A DNA stretch of 64,000 nt from Microbacterium sp. 1S1 (GTDB lineage: Bacteria > Actinomycetota > Actinomycetes > Actinomycetales > Microbacteriaceae). Positions 47,089 through 56,351 of the stretch are shown here, in pieces. How positions within the stretch are numbered: position 1 is the stretch's first letter; each line of letters opens with the position of its first letter. The notes under the pieces were generated by a model. The model saw only the letters and a list, made by a program, of their open reading frames with translations. It ran no database searches and was not told the origin of the DNA. The translations under genes were made by a program, and so were the position numbers. Location: positions 1,364,001 through 1,428,000 of the forward strand of contig NZ_CP043430.1 in the NCBI RefSeq assembly GCF_008271365.1, given 5' to 3'.

Positions 47089-47269
47089 AACCCCAGTGCG
47101 CCATCGTTTCCCCAGTTTTCCCCAGACCGTGAACCCCACGTTCACGGACACGTCTGCGTCCCGACCCCTCGGGTCCTGCTGGTGCTCCGCGATCCCACAT
47201 CGCGAAGGTCCTCCTCGTCGTCCCAACCGACGAGGGGTGCAGCAGGCACTGCAGACGTCCAACACTGTA
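47089..47269 (-). ncRNA. structured 5' leader with four G-loop hairpins
   Basis: Minus strand, after -35 TTCCGT and -10 TACAGT (47269-47264). P1: 47257-47251 with 47157-47151 (7 bp). Inside it P2: 47246-47240 with 47181-47175 (7 bp). Inside P2, H1 (47235-47213; 8 bp, loop GTTGGGA) and H2 (47204-47188; 6 bp, loop GTGGG). Between P2 and the closing strand of P1, H3 (47173-47160; 5 bp, loop GGGG). After P1, H4 (47147-47127; 8 bp, loop GTGGG), then CTGGGGAAAA, CTGGGGAAAC and CTGGGG. These pairings nest without conflict. No known riboswitch class was recognised. This fills most of the 313-nt gap before the sugar transferase gene at 47054; the rest holds the promoter of the facing gene. Confidence 0.5.
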
Positions 47270-47367
47270 GCGGATCCCGGCAGCGGACGGAAGCTCCACC
47301 CCGAGATGCGCGAGATCCGAGTTCCGGCATACCGCGCCTCCGCTGCCGCCGGCGCTAGTCTGTCGCG

Positions 47368-48558
47368 GTGACCGTGCCTCCCGCCTCGAGCCCTCGCCTC
47401 CACCTGCGTGCCATGGGCCCGCGTGATCCGGGACAGCCGCATCGTGCGGCGAGTCCGCTGGAGCTCTTCTTCGACCTCGTCTTCGTCGTGGCGGTGAGCA
47501 TCGCCTCTGCCCAACTGCATCACGCCCTCAGCGAGGGAGACTTCCTCCACGGGATCACGTCCTACGCGATGCTCTTCTTCGCGATCTGGTGGGCGTGGAT
47601 GAACTTCACCTGGTTCGCGACGTCGTTCGACACCGATGACTGGCCGTACCGCATCGCCACGTTCGTCCAGATGGCGGGTGTCCTCATCCTCGCCGCCGGA
47701 ATCCCCCGGGCATTCGAACACGGAGACTTCACGCTGCCCGTGATCGGTTACGTCGTGATGCGCGTCGCGATGGTGGCGCAGTGGCTGCGCGCCTCCCGCT
47801 CCGGCGGCCCGCTCCGTTCCGTCGCGCGGCGCTACGCCCTCGGCATCGCCGCCGTGCAGGTGCTGTGGATCCTCTTCCTGCTGATCCCGTCCGGCTCCGT
47901 GCAACTCGTCGCGTTCGTCGTCTTCGCGCTGATCGAGGTCGGGGTCCCGGTGTTCGCCGAGCGCAAGCACCAGACCCCGTGGCATCCGCGCCACATCACC
48001 GAGCGTTACGGGCTGTTCACGCTCATCGTGCTCGGCGAGAGCCTTCTCGCCTCCGCCAACGCCATCATCGACGCCCTCGACGAAGTGGAGGTGCTGGGGC
48101 CCCTCCTCGCGATCTCCGCCCTGGCGTTCATCGTCACGGCGGCGTTGTGGTGGATCTACTTCTGGCCGCCCCACCACCGCGCCATCACGACCCTCGGCCA
48201 TTCCCTGCGCTACGGCTATATCCACTATTTCGTGTTCGCGGCTGCCGCTGCCTTCTCCGCCGGTATCGAGGTCGAGCTGGACGTGATGACGGGGGAGAGC
48301 CACCTCGCCCCCGTGGCCGCCACCTTCACCGTGTCCGTACCGATCGCGGTGTTCCTCATCGGCGTCTGGTGGATCGCGATCCGGGACAACGCCGACCGCG
48401 TCGTCAACACGGTGATACCGGCAGGCGCACTCCTCGTCCTGCTCGACCCCTTCGTGCCCGTGCCGGTGGCGCTGACGGCGACGGTCATGGTCGCGATCGT
48501 GGTGGTGCTGGTGGCCCGTCCCCCGGTTCCCCATGGCGCGACCGTGACGGACGCCTGA
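47368..48558 (+). CDS. low temperature requirement protein A (LtrA) family
   Basis: A 396-residue membrane protein with about 11 segments. The signature SPLELFFDLVFVVAVSIASAQLHH at the N-terminus, FFAIWWAWMNFTWFATSFDTDDW and ITERYGLFTLIVLGESLLA define the family; the biochemical role is unknown. The GTG start is 6 nt after a TAGTCT -10 box, so the mRNA is probably leaderless. Convergent with the TetR gene. Confidence 0.93.
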   Translation: MTVPPASSPRLHLRAMGPRDPGQPHRAASPLELFFDLVFVVAVSIASAQLHHALSEGDFLHGITSYAMLFFAIWWAWMNFTWFATSFDTDDWPYRIATFVQMAGVLILAAGIPRAFEHGDFTLPVIGYVVMRVAMVAQWLRASRSGGPLRSVARRYALGIAAVQVLWILFLLIPSGSVQLVAFVVFALIEVGVPVFAERKHQTPWHPRHITERYGLFTLIVLGESLLASANAIIDALDEVEVLGPLLAISALAFIVTAALWWIYFWPPHHRAITTLGHSLRYGYIHYFVFAAAAAFSAGIEVELDVMTGESHLAPVAATFTVSVPIAVFLIGVWWIAIRDNADRVVNTVIPAGALLVLLDPFVPVPVALTATVMVAIVVVLVARPPVPHGATVTDA

Positions 48559-48567
48559 CCACCGTGG

Positions 48568-49182
48568 TCAGACGCTGGCGGCGAACAGGTCCAGACATTC
48601 GCGGCGCAGGCGGGCGATGGCGTCGTGATCCCCACGCAGATGCCGGATCAGCGTGTGATGGATCATGCCGTCGGTGAGCGCGTACGCGAACAGCGGGGTG
48701 AAGCGGCAGGGGCGTCCGCACAGCTCCGCGTAACGCTCGACGACCTGCCAGATCGCGTCCTGCACCTGGGTCTCGACCTCCGCGATCGTGTCGCCGAATC
48801 CCGGCTCGAACAGGGATTGGTTGCGAAGGTCGTACCAGAGCCGGTGCAGGCGGGCGTCGTCGCGGACGCTGCGGGCGAGCTCATCAGCGACGCCGGCCGC
48901 GAGATCGTCCGCCGTCTCCGCCTCGTCCAGAACCGCCAGGTAGCGGTCGCCGAGTCCGCCCTTCGAGATCCGGACCGCTTCCGCGATGAGGTCGTTCTTG
49001 TCGGTGAAGTAGTAGTGCAGGGAACCGTGCGACAGTTCCGAGTGCTGCGCGATCTCGCGGAGCCCGGTCCGCGCGAATCCGCGCTCTGCGATCGCTTCCA
49101 GTGCCGCTTCGGCCAGTGCGCGCCGGCGGAGCGCGAACTTGTCCACGCCTGCTCGCTCCGCCCGCTTGATCGCCGTCGTCAT
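48568..49182 (-). CDS. TetR family transcriptional regulator
   Basis: A 204-residue regulator. The HTH lies at about 15-65 (RRRALAEAALEAIAERGFARTGLREIAQHSELSHGSLHYYFTDKNDL in outline, with the typical GSLHYYF). The C-terminal ligand domain is unspecific. An ATGCCATAGCAT inverted repeat about 45 nt before the start could be its own operator. It faces the LtrA gene; the target is unknown. Confidence 0.92.
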   Translation of the reverse strand: MTTAIKRAERAGVDKFALRRRALAEAALEAIAERGFARTGLREIAQHSELSHGSLHYYFTDKNDLIAEAVRISKGGLGDRYLAVLDEAETADDLAAGVADELARSVRDDARLHRLWYDLRNQSLFEPGFGDTIAEVETQVQDAIWQVVERYAELCGRPCRFTPLFAYALTDGMIHHTLIRHLRGDHDAIARLRRECLDLFAASV

Positions 49183-49642
49183 GGTGTGCCCCCGGTCTCG
49201 TCCCCTTCGGGATCGGTGCGGGCTATGCTATGGCATTCCGACGGATCTGGACAGCCGTCCGAGAAAAACTTGACAGGTGACAAGCTCCGTGTTCCACTGG
49301 ATGCGCTACGGCCGTCCATGTCCCCTGCATGCCGGCCGTCTTCATGGCTGCGCGAGCGATCCCCCCAATCGCCCCGGCCCAGCGTTGCCCGCCGATCTCT
49401 TCGAGCGCCAGCGCCGCAGAGCGGAGTGATGTCCCCCCATCCTGCGCTCTGCTCTCGCTTCCGCGGTGTGTGTCTGCTAGGCTGATCGTGCAACGTGTGC
49501 GTATCGCCCCCTCTCGGCCGCCTCGTCGCCACTGATCAGGGCCATCAACGGACCACGCACATCGACGCGCGCGGGATCCGCCCTCGGTCTCTCCATGTGC
49601 GGAGCGCGACAGCGCGCCCGCCCCACAGCAATGAGCATCAGC
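49183..49642. other. 460-nt stretch with promoter-like elements only
   Basis: Holds the upstream region of the TetR gene (the near-palindromic ATGCCATAGCAT about 49227-49238) and, facing the other way, a TAGGCT box near 49477 that could serve the small gene at 49643 through a leader of about 150 nt. No coding frame with recognisable sequence was found. Confidence 0.45.
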
Positions 49643-49924
49643 ATGAGTACTACCACCACCGTCCCTCCGTCCACCCCTCTCACCTGGAAGCAGGCCGACG
49701 TCGACGTGCACGTCGCGACGCGTGACGGCGAGTTCGCCGGGTTCGTCGAGTTCGACGGGTCCGCCCATCGACTGCGCGATGAGCGCGGCACCGACCTCGG
49801 GTCCTTCCCTGCGCTCGACGACGCCTTCCGTGCGCTCGCCGACGCCCACGAGCCGAAACGAGCGCCGGCGTCGGCGGCTCTCCCGCGCGCGCCGCGCCGC
49901 CGGATGCGGCGGGCGCGAGCCTGA
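49643..49924 (+). CDS. small hypothetical protein
   Basis: A 93-residue protein (MSTTTTVPPSTPLTWKQADV...). The middle part (VDVHVATRDGEFAGFVEFDG, then DERGTDLGSFPALDDAFRAL) has the even composition of a folded domain, while the tail (PRAPRRRMRRARA) is basic and may bind nucleic acid. An ATG at 49631 in the same frame is an alternative start. No family recognised; it ends 35 nt before the desaturase gene and may be co-transcribed. Confidence 0.6.
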   Translation: MSTTTTVPPSTPLTWKQADVDVHVATRDGEFAGFVEFDGSAHRLRDERGTDLGSFPALDDAFRALADAHEPKRAPASAALPRAPRRRMRRARA

Positions 49925-49958
49925 ATCGTATGCCGCCTCGCGTATGCGGGCGGGGTTA

Positions 49959-51143
49959 GTGTGGCCACAGCGATCGGCAACCGCCCTTGGCTTCTTCAGC
50001 TCGAGGGCTCCCGATCGACAGGAGAGCATCATCTCTTCCACATCCTCCCCGTCCGCCACCGCCACTCTCGGACCGGTTCGCCAGACCTACGCGGGAAACG
50101 CCGACTTCCCCCCGCTCGCCCGGGCCTACCGGGACGTCCAGCAGGTCGTGAAGGAGACCGGGCTCCTGCAGCGCACGCCTGTTTTCTACACGGCCATCGG
50201 CGCGGCTCTGGTCGTCGCGTTCGCCGGCTGTGTGGCCGGTTTCCTGCTGCTCGGAGACAGCTGGTTCCAGCTCCTCATCGCCGCCGCGTTGGGCATCATC
50301 TTCACGCAGGTCGCCTTCCTCGCCCATGAGGCGGCACACCGCCAGATCCTCTCCACGGGTCCGGCGAACTTCCGGCTGGCTCGCGTGCTCGCCGGCATCA
50401 TCGGCATGAGCTACCACTGGTGGGACTCGAAGCACACCCGCCACCACGGCAACCCGAACCAGGTCGGCAAGGATCCCGACATCCAGGTCGACACCGTCTC
50501 CTTCCTGGAAGCGGATGCCGCACAGTCTCGCGGCATCGTTCGGCTCATCACGCGGAAGCAGGGCTGGCTCTTCTTCCCCCTCCTGACGCTCGAGGGGCTC
50601 AACCTGCACTACCTGGGCCTGAAGCACCTCCTCACGCGGAGGAACGTGAAGGGCCGCTGGACAGAGCTCGGGCTCATCGCCCTCCGGTTCGCCGTCCTCC
50701 TCGTGCCGCTGTTCCTGCTGCTCCCGGTCGGGATGGCCTTCGCATTCCTGGGCGTACAGCTCGCCGTGTTCGGCGTCTACATGGGCGCGTCCTTCGCGCC
50801 CAATCACAAGGGCATGCCGGTCATCGCCCCGGACGCCAAGCTCGACTTCTTCTCGAAGCAGGTGCGGACGTCGCGCAACATCCGCGGCGGATGGTGGGTC
50901 ACGGGGCTGATGGGCGGCCTCAACCACCAGGTCGAGCACCACCTGTTCCCGAACATGTCGCGGCTGCACCTGTCGAAGGCGCGCGGGATCGTGCGCGACT
51001 ACTGCGCTGCGAACGGCGTCCCGTACACCGAGACGAGCCTCGGGCGGTCATACGCGATCGTCATCGCCTACCTGAACCGGGTGGGCCTGGCGGCACGCGA
51101 CCCGTTCGACTGCCCGGCGGCCGCTCAGCTCCGCCGCGCCTGA
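49959..51143 (+). CDS. membrane fatty acid desaturase
   Basis: A desaturase of the front-end/acyl-lipid type with three His boxes: HEAAHRQ, HTRHHGNPN and NHQVEHHLFPN, and four membrane segments, using di-iron to insert a double bond in acyl chains. The start is uncertain. The GTG at 49959 gives 394 residues, but a TAGTGT -10-like box overlaps it, and the best ribosome site (AGGAGAG at 50020-50026) precedes two ATC codons (50028, 50031) right where family similarity begins. An ATC start or a lost ATG is possible. Confidence 0.88.
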   Translation: MWPQRSATALGFFSSRAPDRQESIISSTSSPSATATLGPVRQTYAGNADFPPLARAYRDVQQVVKETGLLQRTPVFYTAIGAALVVAFAGCVAGFLLLGDSWFQLLIAAALGIIFTQVAFLAHEAAHRQILSTGPANFRLARVLAGIIGMSYHWWDSKHTRHHGNPNQVGKDPDIQVDTVSFLEADAAQSRGIVRLITRKQGWLFFPLLTLEGLNLHYLGLKHLLTRRNVKGRWTELGLIALRFAVLLVPLFLLLPVGMAFAFLGVQLAVFGVYMGASFAPNHKGMPVIAPDAKLDFFSKQVRTSRNIRGGWWVTGLMGGLNHQVEHHLFPNMSRLHLSKARGIVRDYCAANGVPYTETSLGRSYAIVIAYLNRVGLAARDPFDCPAAAQLRRA

Positions 51144-51149
51144 ACCTCC

Positions 51150-51200
51150 GGATACGACGAAGGGGCGAGTAGATCTCCTGCTCGCCCCTTCGTCGTATCC
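51150..51200. terminator. bidirectional terminator
   Basis: A perfect 20-bp stem (51150-51169 with 51181-51200) and 11-nt loop between the convergent desaturase and DivIVA-like genes, serving both. Confidence 0.85.
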
Positions 51201-51208
51201 GCGCGGGA

Positions 51209-52612
51209 TCAGCGCTTCGAAGAGTCGTCCGTCTCGACGACGTCGATCGTGATCTTCTCCAGCGGGCGGTCATCGTCGAGCTCGTCATCGAGGACCTCGT
51301 CGCCGCGGAAGGTCTCGACCGGCGCCACGACGACATCGTCCTCGGCCTCGTCGTCATCCTCGATCGTGGCCTCGGTGACGGCGATCTCCGTGGGAAGGCC
51401 GTCGTCGCTGAAGATGCCGTCGGGACGGATGAGCTCGCGCACCTCGGCCATGAAGCTGGTGAGCTGCTGCTGCTGCCAGCGCAGCTGACGGGCGCGATCC
51501 TCGGCGTCGCGGAGGACGGTGGATGTGTGGCCGGTGACCGCATCGACGATCTTCTGCGACTTCACCCGGGCACGCTCGAGGATCTCCCTGGCACGTACCT
51601 GGGCGTCGGCCTCGATCGCCTGCGCCTGCGAGCGCATGAGCTTCTCGTAGCCGTCTGCCTTCGCGGAGATGCGCTGCGCGTGCTCGAGCGAGGCCGTGAC
51701 CTGCTCGTTCGCGTCGGTCGTGATGCGCTCGGCGTGTGCGACGGCCTGGTTGTGGAGGACGAGGAACTCCTGCTGCGCGTCGTCCTGACGACGGGTGAGG
51801 GTCTCCTCGAACTCCAGCACGCGGGCGTTCATCTCACGGACCTCGCGCTCGGCGTCCGCACGCAGCTGGGTGGTCTCGCGCGTGACCAGCGAGCGGAGCG
51901 CGGCGGCACCCTTCTCGGCCTCGGTGCGGATGGCGGTGGCCTCCTGGGAGGCCTGACTGACCTTCTCCGCGGCGTGCGCCGCCTCGCGCTCGATGCGCGC
52001 CTCGTGGGCCGTGTACTCGGTCTCCATCTTCAGTCGCACCTGGTCGGCGTCGCGCTGAGCCTGGGAGATGATGCGCTCGGCGTCCGCCTCCGCCTCAGCG
52101 CGCTGCGCGGCCACCTCCTCGCGGGCAGAGGTCATCAGTCGATCGGCCTGCACCGCCGCGTTCTGGATGAGCACGTTCGCCTGCTCCTCGGCCACGCGCA
52201 GGATCGCCTCGAACTGCTGACGCGAGGGAGCCTCCTCGCCATCGGCCTGCGGCATGTCGACGAGCTCGGACGTCAGCGTCGCCACCTGCTGCTCCGCGTC
52301 GGACGCCTTGGCGTTCGCGGCGGCGAGCTCGGCTTCGAGGGCCTCGCGCGCCTCGCGCTCCTCGGCCTTGACCGCCTCGATGGACTCGGCCTCCCGGGCC
52401 TTCGCCTCGGCCACTTCATCGGCAGCCTGCTGGAGCTGGGCGCGCATCGACGCCAGCGCGGCGTCGACTTCGCCCTTGTCGTAGCCGCGGAAGCCGATGG
52501 TGAACGCAGACGTGGACGAGGACGATGCCTCCCGCGGAGTCGTCTCGATCAGCTGATCGAAGAAATCCGGCGACCGGTCGTCGTCGCGGGGAGTGCCCGA
52601 GGAATCGCTCAT
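51209..52612 (-). CDS. DivIVA-like long coiled-coil protein
   Basis: A 467-residue protein. The N-terminus has a DivIVA-type membrane-binding block (FTIGFRGYDKGEVDAALASM), then about 320 residues of unbroken coiled coil (55-375), a short globular part (RQLRWQQQQLTSFMAEVRELI) and an acidic tail with many Asp/Glu. It is longer than Wag31/DivIVA and more like polarity or septum-scaffold proteins of Actinobacteria. Likely organises cell pole or septum growth. Upstream on the minus strand a TAGGCT box near 52763 may be its promoter. Confidence 0.88.
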   Translation of the reverse strand: MSDSSGTPRDDDRSPDFFDQLIETTPREASSSSTSAFTIGFRGYDKGEVDAALASMRAQLQQAADEVAEAKAREAESIEAVKAEEREAREALEAELAAANAKASDAEQQVATLTSELVDMPQADGEEAPSRQQFEAILRVAEEQANVLIQNAAVQADRLMTSAREEVAAQRAEAEADAERIISQAQRDADQVRLKMETEYTAHEARIEREAAHAAEKVSQASQEATAIRTEAEKGAAALRSLVTRETTQLRADAEREVREMNARVLEFEETLTRRQDDAQQEFLVLHNQAVAHAERITTDANEQVTASLEHAQRISAKADGYEKLMRSQAQAIEADAQVRAREILERARVKSQKIVDAVTGHTSTVLRDAEDRARQLRWQQQQLTSFMAEVRELIRPDGIFSDDGLPTEIAVTEATIEDDDEAEDDVVVAPVETFRGDEVLDDELDDDRPLEKITIDVVETDDSSKR

Positions 52613-52813
52613 GGGTTCAAGCCTTTCTGGCGTGTCCGCGACACGAAGCGGTGTTCGTTTCCGTGGACGGGTTCGCTCGCGCGGGGGAGGAGGCCCCCGG
52701 CGTGCGCCGCGACCGGGTCCTCCTCCGAGTCCCTGCGGGGGCGCGGCGCGCGTCTAGCCTAATTGCGTCGGCTGGGAATCGTGACCCCCATCCGTGGGGC
52801 GGCCGGGCGGCGA

Positions 52814-53374
52814 TCAGGGTCGGCGAAACCACCGGGCGTTGCGGTCATCGAGCAGGGAGCCGCGCTCGAAGACCGAGACCGGCCCGTCGCTCACGGTGAC
52901 CCCGCGGGCAGCGGCGTTCGCCGTCACCAGCCCACGCAGCTCCCGCCACAGCGGTGCGGTCTGCGGGAAGCCGAGGTAGTCGCGGAAGGTCTCGATACGG
53001 AGCAGGGTCCCCCCGGGGCCGGGAACGAGCCCTGCGATCGTGTCGTCCGGCTCGACGAAGCGGATGCCCAGGGTGCCGTCCGCCAGTGGAGTGAAGCTCT
53101 TCGCCCGGCCGGCGACGGCATCGTGCACGATCTCCGCCGCGGCGATCGGGGATCCATGGATCACGAGTGTGGAGCCGAGGTCGGCGAGGATCTCGTCCAT
53201 CCGGGCGGCTGTGTATCGTCCGGCGGCGCGTTCGCCGGCGGACGATGCGCTCCGGCGCACCCAACCGCGCAACAGGGCCGCCCCGACGATGAGGCCGATG
53301 ATGATCGCGACGAGGACCAGGGTGAGGGCTGTGTCCACGGGCAGCGGCCTTCCGAGGCGAACGGGATCAGACAC
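52814..53374 (-). CDS. hypothetical membrane-anchored protein
   Basis: Start taken at the GTG at 53374 because a TACCGT -10 box lies 5 nt upstream; the open frame runs further up over unlikely Arg/Pro-rich sequence. The protein is 186 residues with one N-terminal membrane segment (VDTALTLVLVAIIIGLIVGAAL region, about 14-37) and a cytosolic domain (ARMDEILADLGSTLVIHGS, LGIRFVEPDDTIAGLVPGPG). No family recognised. Faces the M23/VCBS gene. Confidence 0.68.
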   Translation of the reverse strand: MSDPVRLGRPLPVDTALTLVLVAIIIGLIVGAALLRGWVRRSASSAGERAAGRYTAARMDEILADLGSTLVIHGSPIAAAEIVHDAVAGRAKSFTPLADGTLGIRFVEPDDTIAGLVPGPGGTLLRIETFRDYLGFPQTAPLWRELRGLVTANAAARGVTVSDGPVSVFERGSLLDDRNARWFRRP

Positions 53375-53529
53375 TGCCGACGGTACACCGGTGCGGCGCC
53401 GTCGGATCCCCGGCGGGCGGGGATCCGACGGACAGGAGTGGCGTTCGCGGCGCGAAGGGCGCGCGCTTGGTACGGTGACCGCGGAGGACATCACGTCCCT
53501 GGGGCCACCGACCAAGAGAGAACTTCGAG

Positions 53530-54855
53530 ATGAAGCGCACGTCCCGCTTGCGTCTTGGCCGCATCGGGATCGTCGCCGTGCTCGCGATCGTGCTGGGCGC
53601 GCTGGCTCCTGCCGTCACCACGGCCGGCCCCGCCGTCGCCGCGTCGGACGGGTACATGGTCTATCCCGCGTCGGGCAACATCCAGTCGAAGGTCGGCGAT
53701 GGCTGCCTCGGCAACTACCGCGCGCACGACGGCATCGATATCTCCCGCAACGGCGGGACGCCGATCCTCGCGGCGTACGACGGGGTCGTCAAGAGCCGCA
53801 CGGCGAATGGCGGCTACGGCAACTACGTCGACGTCCAGCACCCCGGCGGCTATGTCACGCGCTACGCCCACATGGCGGCGCCCGGGTGGTACGCCCCCGG
53901 CACCAAGGTGCTCCGCGGCCAGCAGATCGGTGTCGTCGGCAACACCGGCAATTCCGCGGCCTACCATCTGCACTTCGAGGTGTGGCTGAACGGCAAGGTC
54001 TACTCGCAGATCAACCAGGGGTTCACGTGCCTGTCGAACGTCACGCGCGGAGGGACCATCCCGCTGTTCTTCCCGGGACTCGGTAACGGCGACCCTGCTG
54101 GCGTGAGCGCGGCCGACTTCACCGGAGACGACAACGCCGACCTTCTCGTCGTCGCAGGGAACGGTGACCTGCGGCTGCGGTCGGGCAACGGCCGCGGGGG
54201 TTTCGCCGACCCCACGACCCTCTTCGGAGCCGACTGGGGGAACGCACGGCGGCACATCACGCACAGCGACTTCAACGGCGACGGCAACGCCGACATCCTC
54301 GTGGCCCGGTCGGACGGCGTCCTGGAGTTCTACGCCGGGAACGGTGTCGGCGGATTCCGGCCGGCGACCACCCCAGGCGCGGGCTGGTACACCATGCGGC
54401 ACGTCGCCTCCGGAGCCGACTTCACCGGCGACGGTCGGCAGGATCTCATCGGCGTGTCCGAGACAGGTGTGCTCACGGTCTACCGCGGCAACGGAGCGGG
54501 CGGCTTCAGCACACCCCACGTGACCTACGGCGGTGGCTGGGAGGGATTCCACTACCTCGTGGCGGGGGACTTCGACGGGGACGGCCGGGGCGACATCCTG
54601 GCGATCACCGGCACGGGCGCGCTGATGCTCTACACCGGAGCGTCCGGATTGCGTACGTCCCGGCAGGTGGGTACCGGATGGCAGGAGTTCACGGAGGTGA
54701 CCGGCGGCGTGGACTACAACGGTGACGGCCGCGCCGACATCCTCGGGCGGACCGCGGCAGGGCAGCTCTATCTCTACCCCGGCACGGGCAGCGGCGGGTT
54801 CGGAGCGAAGGTCCTCGTGGCCTCGGACGCCGCGGACTACCTCGCCATCGAGTAG
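53530..54855 (+). CDS. secreted M23 peptidase with VCBS/FG-GAP repeats
   Basis: A 441-residue exported protein. Signal peptide about 1-38. Residues about 45-165 are a LytM/M23 domain with HDGIDIS (zinc His and Asp) and HLHFEV (HxH), so it could cut peptidoglycan cross-bridges. Residues about 190-440 have five repeats with Ca-binding-like cores: DFTGDDNADLLVV, DFNGDGNADILVA, DFTGDGRQDLIGV, DFDGDGRGDILAI and DYNGDGRADILGR, which should form a beta-propeller that anchors the enzyme to surface sugar or protein. Confidence 0.92.
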   Translation: MKRTSRLRLGRIGIVAVLAIVLGALAPAVTTAGPAVAASDGYMVYPASGNIQSKVGDGCLGNYRAHDGIDISRNGGTPILAAYDGVVKSRTANGGYGNYVDVQHPGGYVTRYAHMAAPGWYAPGTKVLRGQQIGVVGNTGNSAAYHLHFEVWLNGKVYSQINQGFTCLSNVTRGGTIPLFFPGLGNGDPAGVSAADFTGDDNADLLVVAGNGDLRLRSGNGRGGFADPTTLFGADWGNARRHITHSDFNGDGNADILVARSDGVLEFYAGNGVGGFRPATTPGAGWYTMRHVASGADFTGDGRQDLIGVSETGVLTVYRGNGAGGFSTPHVTYGGGWEGFHYLVAGDFDGDGRGDILAITGTGALMLYTGASGLRTSRQVGTGWQEFTEVTGGVDYNGDGRADILGRTAAGQLYLYPGTGSGGFGAKVLVASDAADYLAIE

Positions 54856-54898
54856 AGGGCTCGCGTCGGGGCGTCGCGGCGCCGCGTATCGTGGGCGC

Positions 54899-55744
54899 AT
54901 GGCCGCTCCGACACTCGACGACATCGCGGTGGCGCTCTATGCCGGGCAGCCCGAGGAGTTCACCGCCACGCGGAACGCGCGCGCCAAGGAGATCGAGGAT
55001 CGTGCGCTCGCCGCGGAGGTGAAGGCGCTGCGCAAGCCGTCGGTCGCCGCATGGGTCGTCAACGTCTTCGCCCAGGAGCGCGCGGCCCAGCTCGGGGAGG
55101 CACTGACCCTCGCCGCAGAGCTGCGCGAGGCTCAGGAAGACCTGGATGCCGCGGCGCTGGCGAAGCTCAGCAGGGAACGACGCGCCCTGACCCGACGTCT
55201 CGCCGAGACCGCTGCCGATCTCGCCGGATCCCGGGGCGAACGCGTGACGGCGGCGACGCGGGACGCGGTGGAGCAGACGATCTCCGCGGCGTTCTTCGAT
55301 CCGGACGCCGCGGCTGCGGTCGCCTCCGGTCGGCTGGTGCGTGCGCTGGAGCCGTCCGGGTCGACGGAGGACATCCGCGACGCCGTCGCCGGGACACTCC
55401 CTACGCTGCGGCCCCAGCCCGCGCCGCCGGCGGACGAGCTCCAGGCGAGGCGGAAGCGCCGGGATGCGGAACGTCGAGTCGCCGCCGCGGAGAAGGACGT
55501 CGCCGCGGCGGAACGCGCCCTGGCCAAGGAGGACGAGGCCGTGCAGGCGCTGAGCGATCGCGCGGAGGAGCTGGCCGAGGGCATCGCCGCGCTGGAAGCC
55601 CAGCTCGAGAAGCTCCGCGAAGAGGCCGCGCGCGTGGAGCGCGACCTCCCCGCGGCGGAGCAGCGGCGTGCGGCGGCGACGGACGAGAAGAACACCGCCG
55701 CCGAGGCCCTGGAGGCCGCCAGGGAAGCCCTCGACGACCTCTAG
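54899..55744 (+). CDS. hypothetical coiled-coil protein
   Basis: A 281-residue soluble protein rich in Ala, Glu and Arg. The first 110 residues contain the compact block KPSVAAWVVNVFAQERAAQLGEA typical of a small actinobacterial family of unknown function; the C-terminal half (about 165-281) is coiled coil. A TATCGT -10 box lies 6 nt before the ATG, suggesting a leaderless mRNA. Function unknown. Confidence 0.75.
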   Translation: MAAPTLDDIAVALYAGQPEEFTATRNARAKEIEDRALAAEVKALRKPSVAAWVVNVFAQERAAQLGEALTLAAELREAQEDLDAAALAKLSRERRALTRRLAETAADLAGSRGERVTAATRDAVEQTISAAFFDPDAAAAVASGRLVRALEPSGSTEDIRDAVAGTLPTLRPQPAPPADELQARRKRRDAERRVAAAEKDVAAAERALAKEDEAVQALSDRAEELAEGIAALEAQLEKLREEAARVERDLPAAEQRRAAATDEKNTAAEALEAAREALDDL

Positions 55745-55781
55745 ACGGCGTGTTGCACAGGTCCGCCGCCGCGGAGCGCGT

Positions 55782-56225
55782 TCAGTCGAGGGTCGCGGCT
55801 CGTTCCTCGTCGGAGTTGGGCGTCCACCCGAACCAACCGTCCTCGGCCGGAATGACGCTCCAGTTCCCGCAGGCGAAGACGGTGCTCGCCTCGTACGCGG
55901 AGGGGGCGTCGTCCAGAGCCCACGACGGGGCGGACGTCCGCTCCGTCTCCACGCAGGCGCCGGGGAGCATCGTCGAGGCGCTCTTCAGCAGCAGCACCGC
56001 GTCGTCGGCGTCCTTGGCCGTCGACGTCCGGAGGGTGAGGGCGGTGGCATCCGCCGGGACCCACTCCGCCTCGACGGCGGCGTCCGTTCGGAAGGCGTCG
56101 GCGTCATCGAACGTTCGGGTCGACTGTCCGTGGACCAAGTCGTCGACAGCGGCGCACCCGCCGAGCAGCAGGGTGCCGCCGAGGAGAAGGCCGGCAACGG
56201 GAAGAAGCATGCGTCGTCGTGTCAT
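55782..56225 (-). CDS. small lipoprotein
   Basis: A 147-residue lipoprotein, lipobox LLGGC after a basic N-terminus. The mature domain has one Cys pair (GACVETE, FACGNWS) and an SIPAEDGWFGWTP block. No named family; envelope location only. Confidence 0.75.
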   Translation of the reverse strand: MTRRRMLLPVAGLLLGGTLLLGGCAAVDDLVHGQSTRTFDDADAFRTDAAVEAEWVPADATALTLRTSTAKDADDAVLLLKSASTMLPGACVETERTSAPSWALDDAPSAYEASTVFACGNWSVIPAEDGWFGWTPNSDEERAATLD

Positions 56226-56351
56226 GGGTCCACTCTCCCCACCGTCGGGTCCGACGGCGTCCGCACAGGGAGGTATCACTCGTCACTCGCAGGAGTGACT
56301 TCGCGGCGCGGGGGAGCGGACCGGATGTGCGATCCTCCTAGAGTGACCGCC

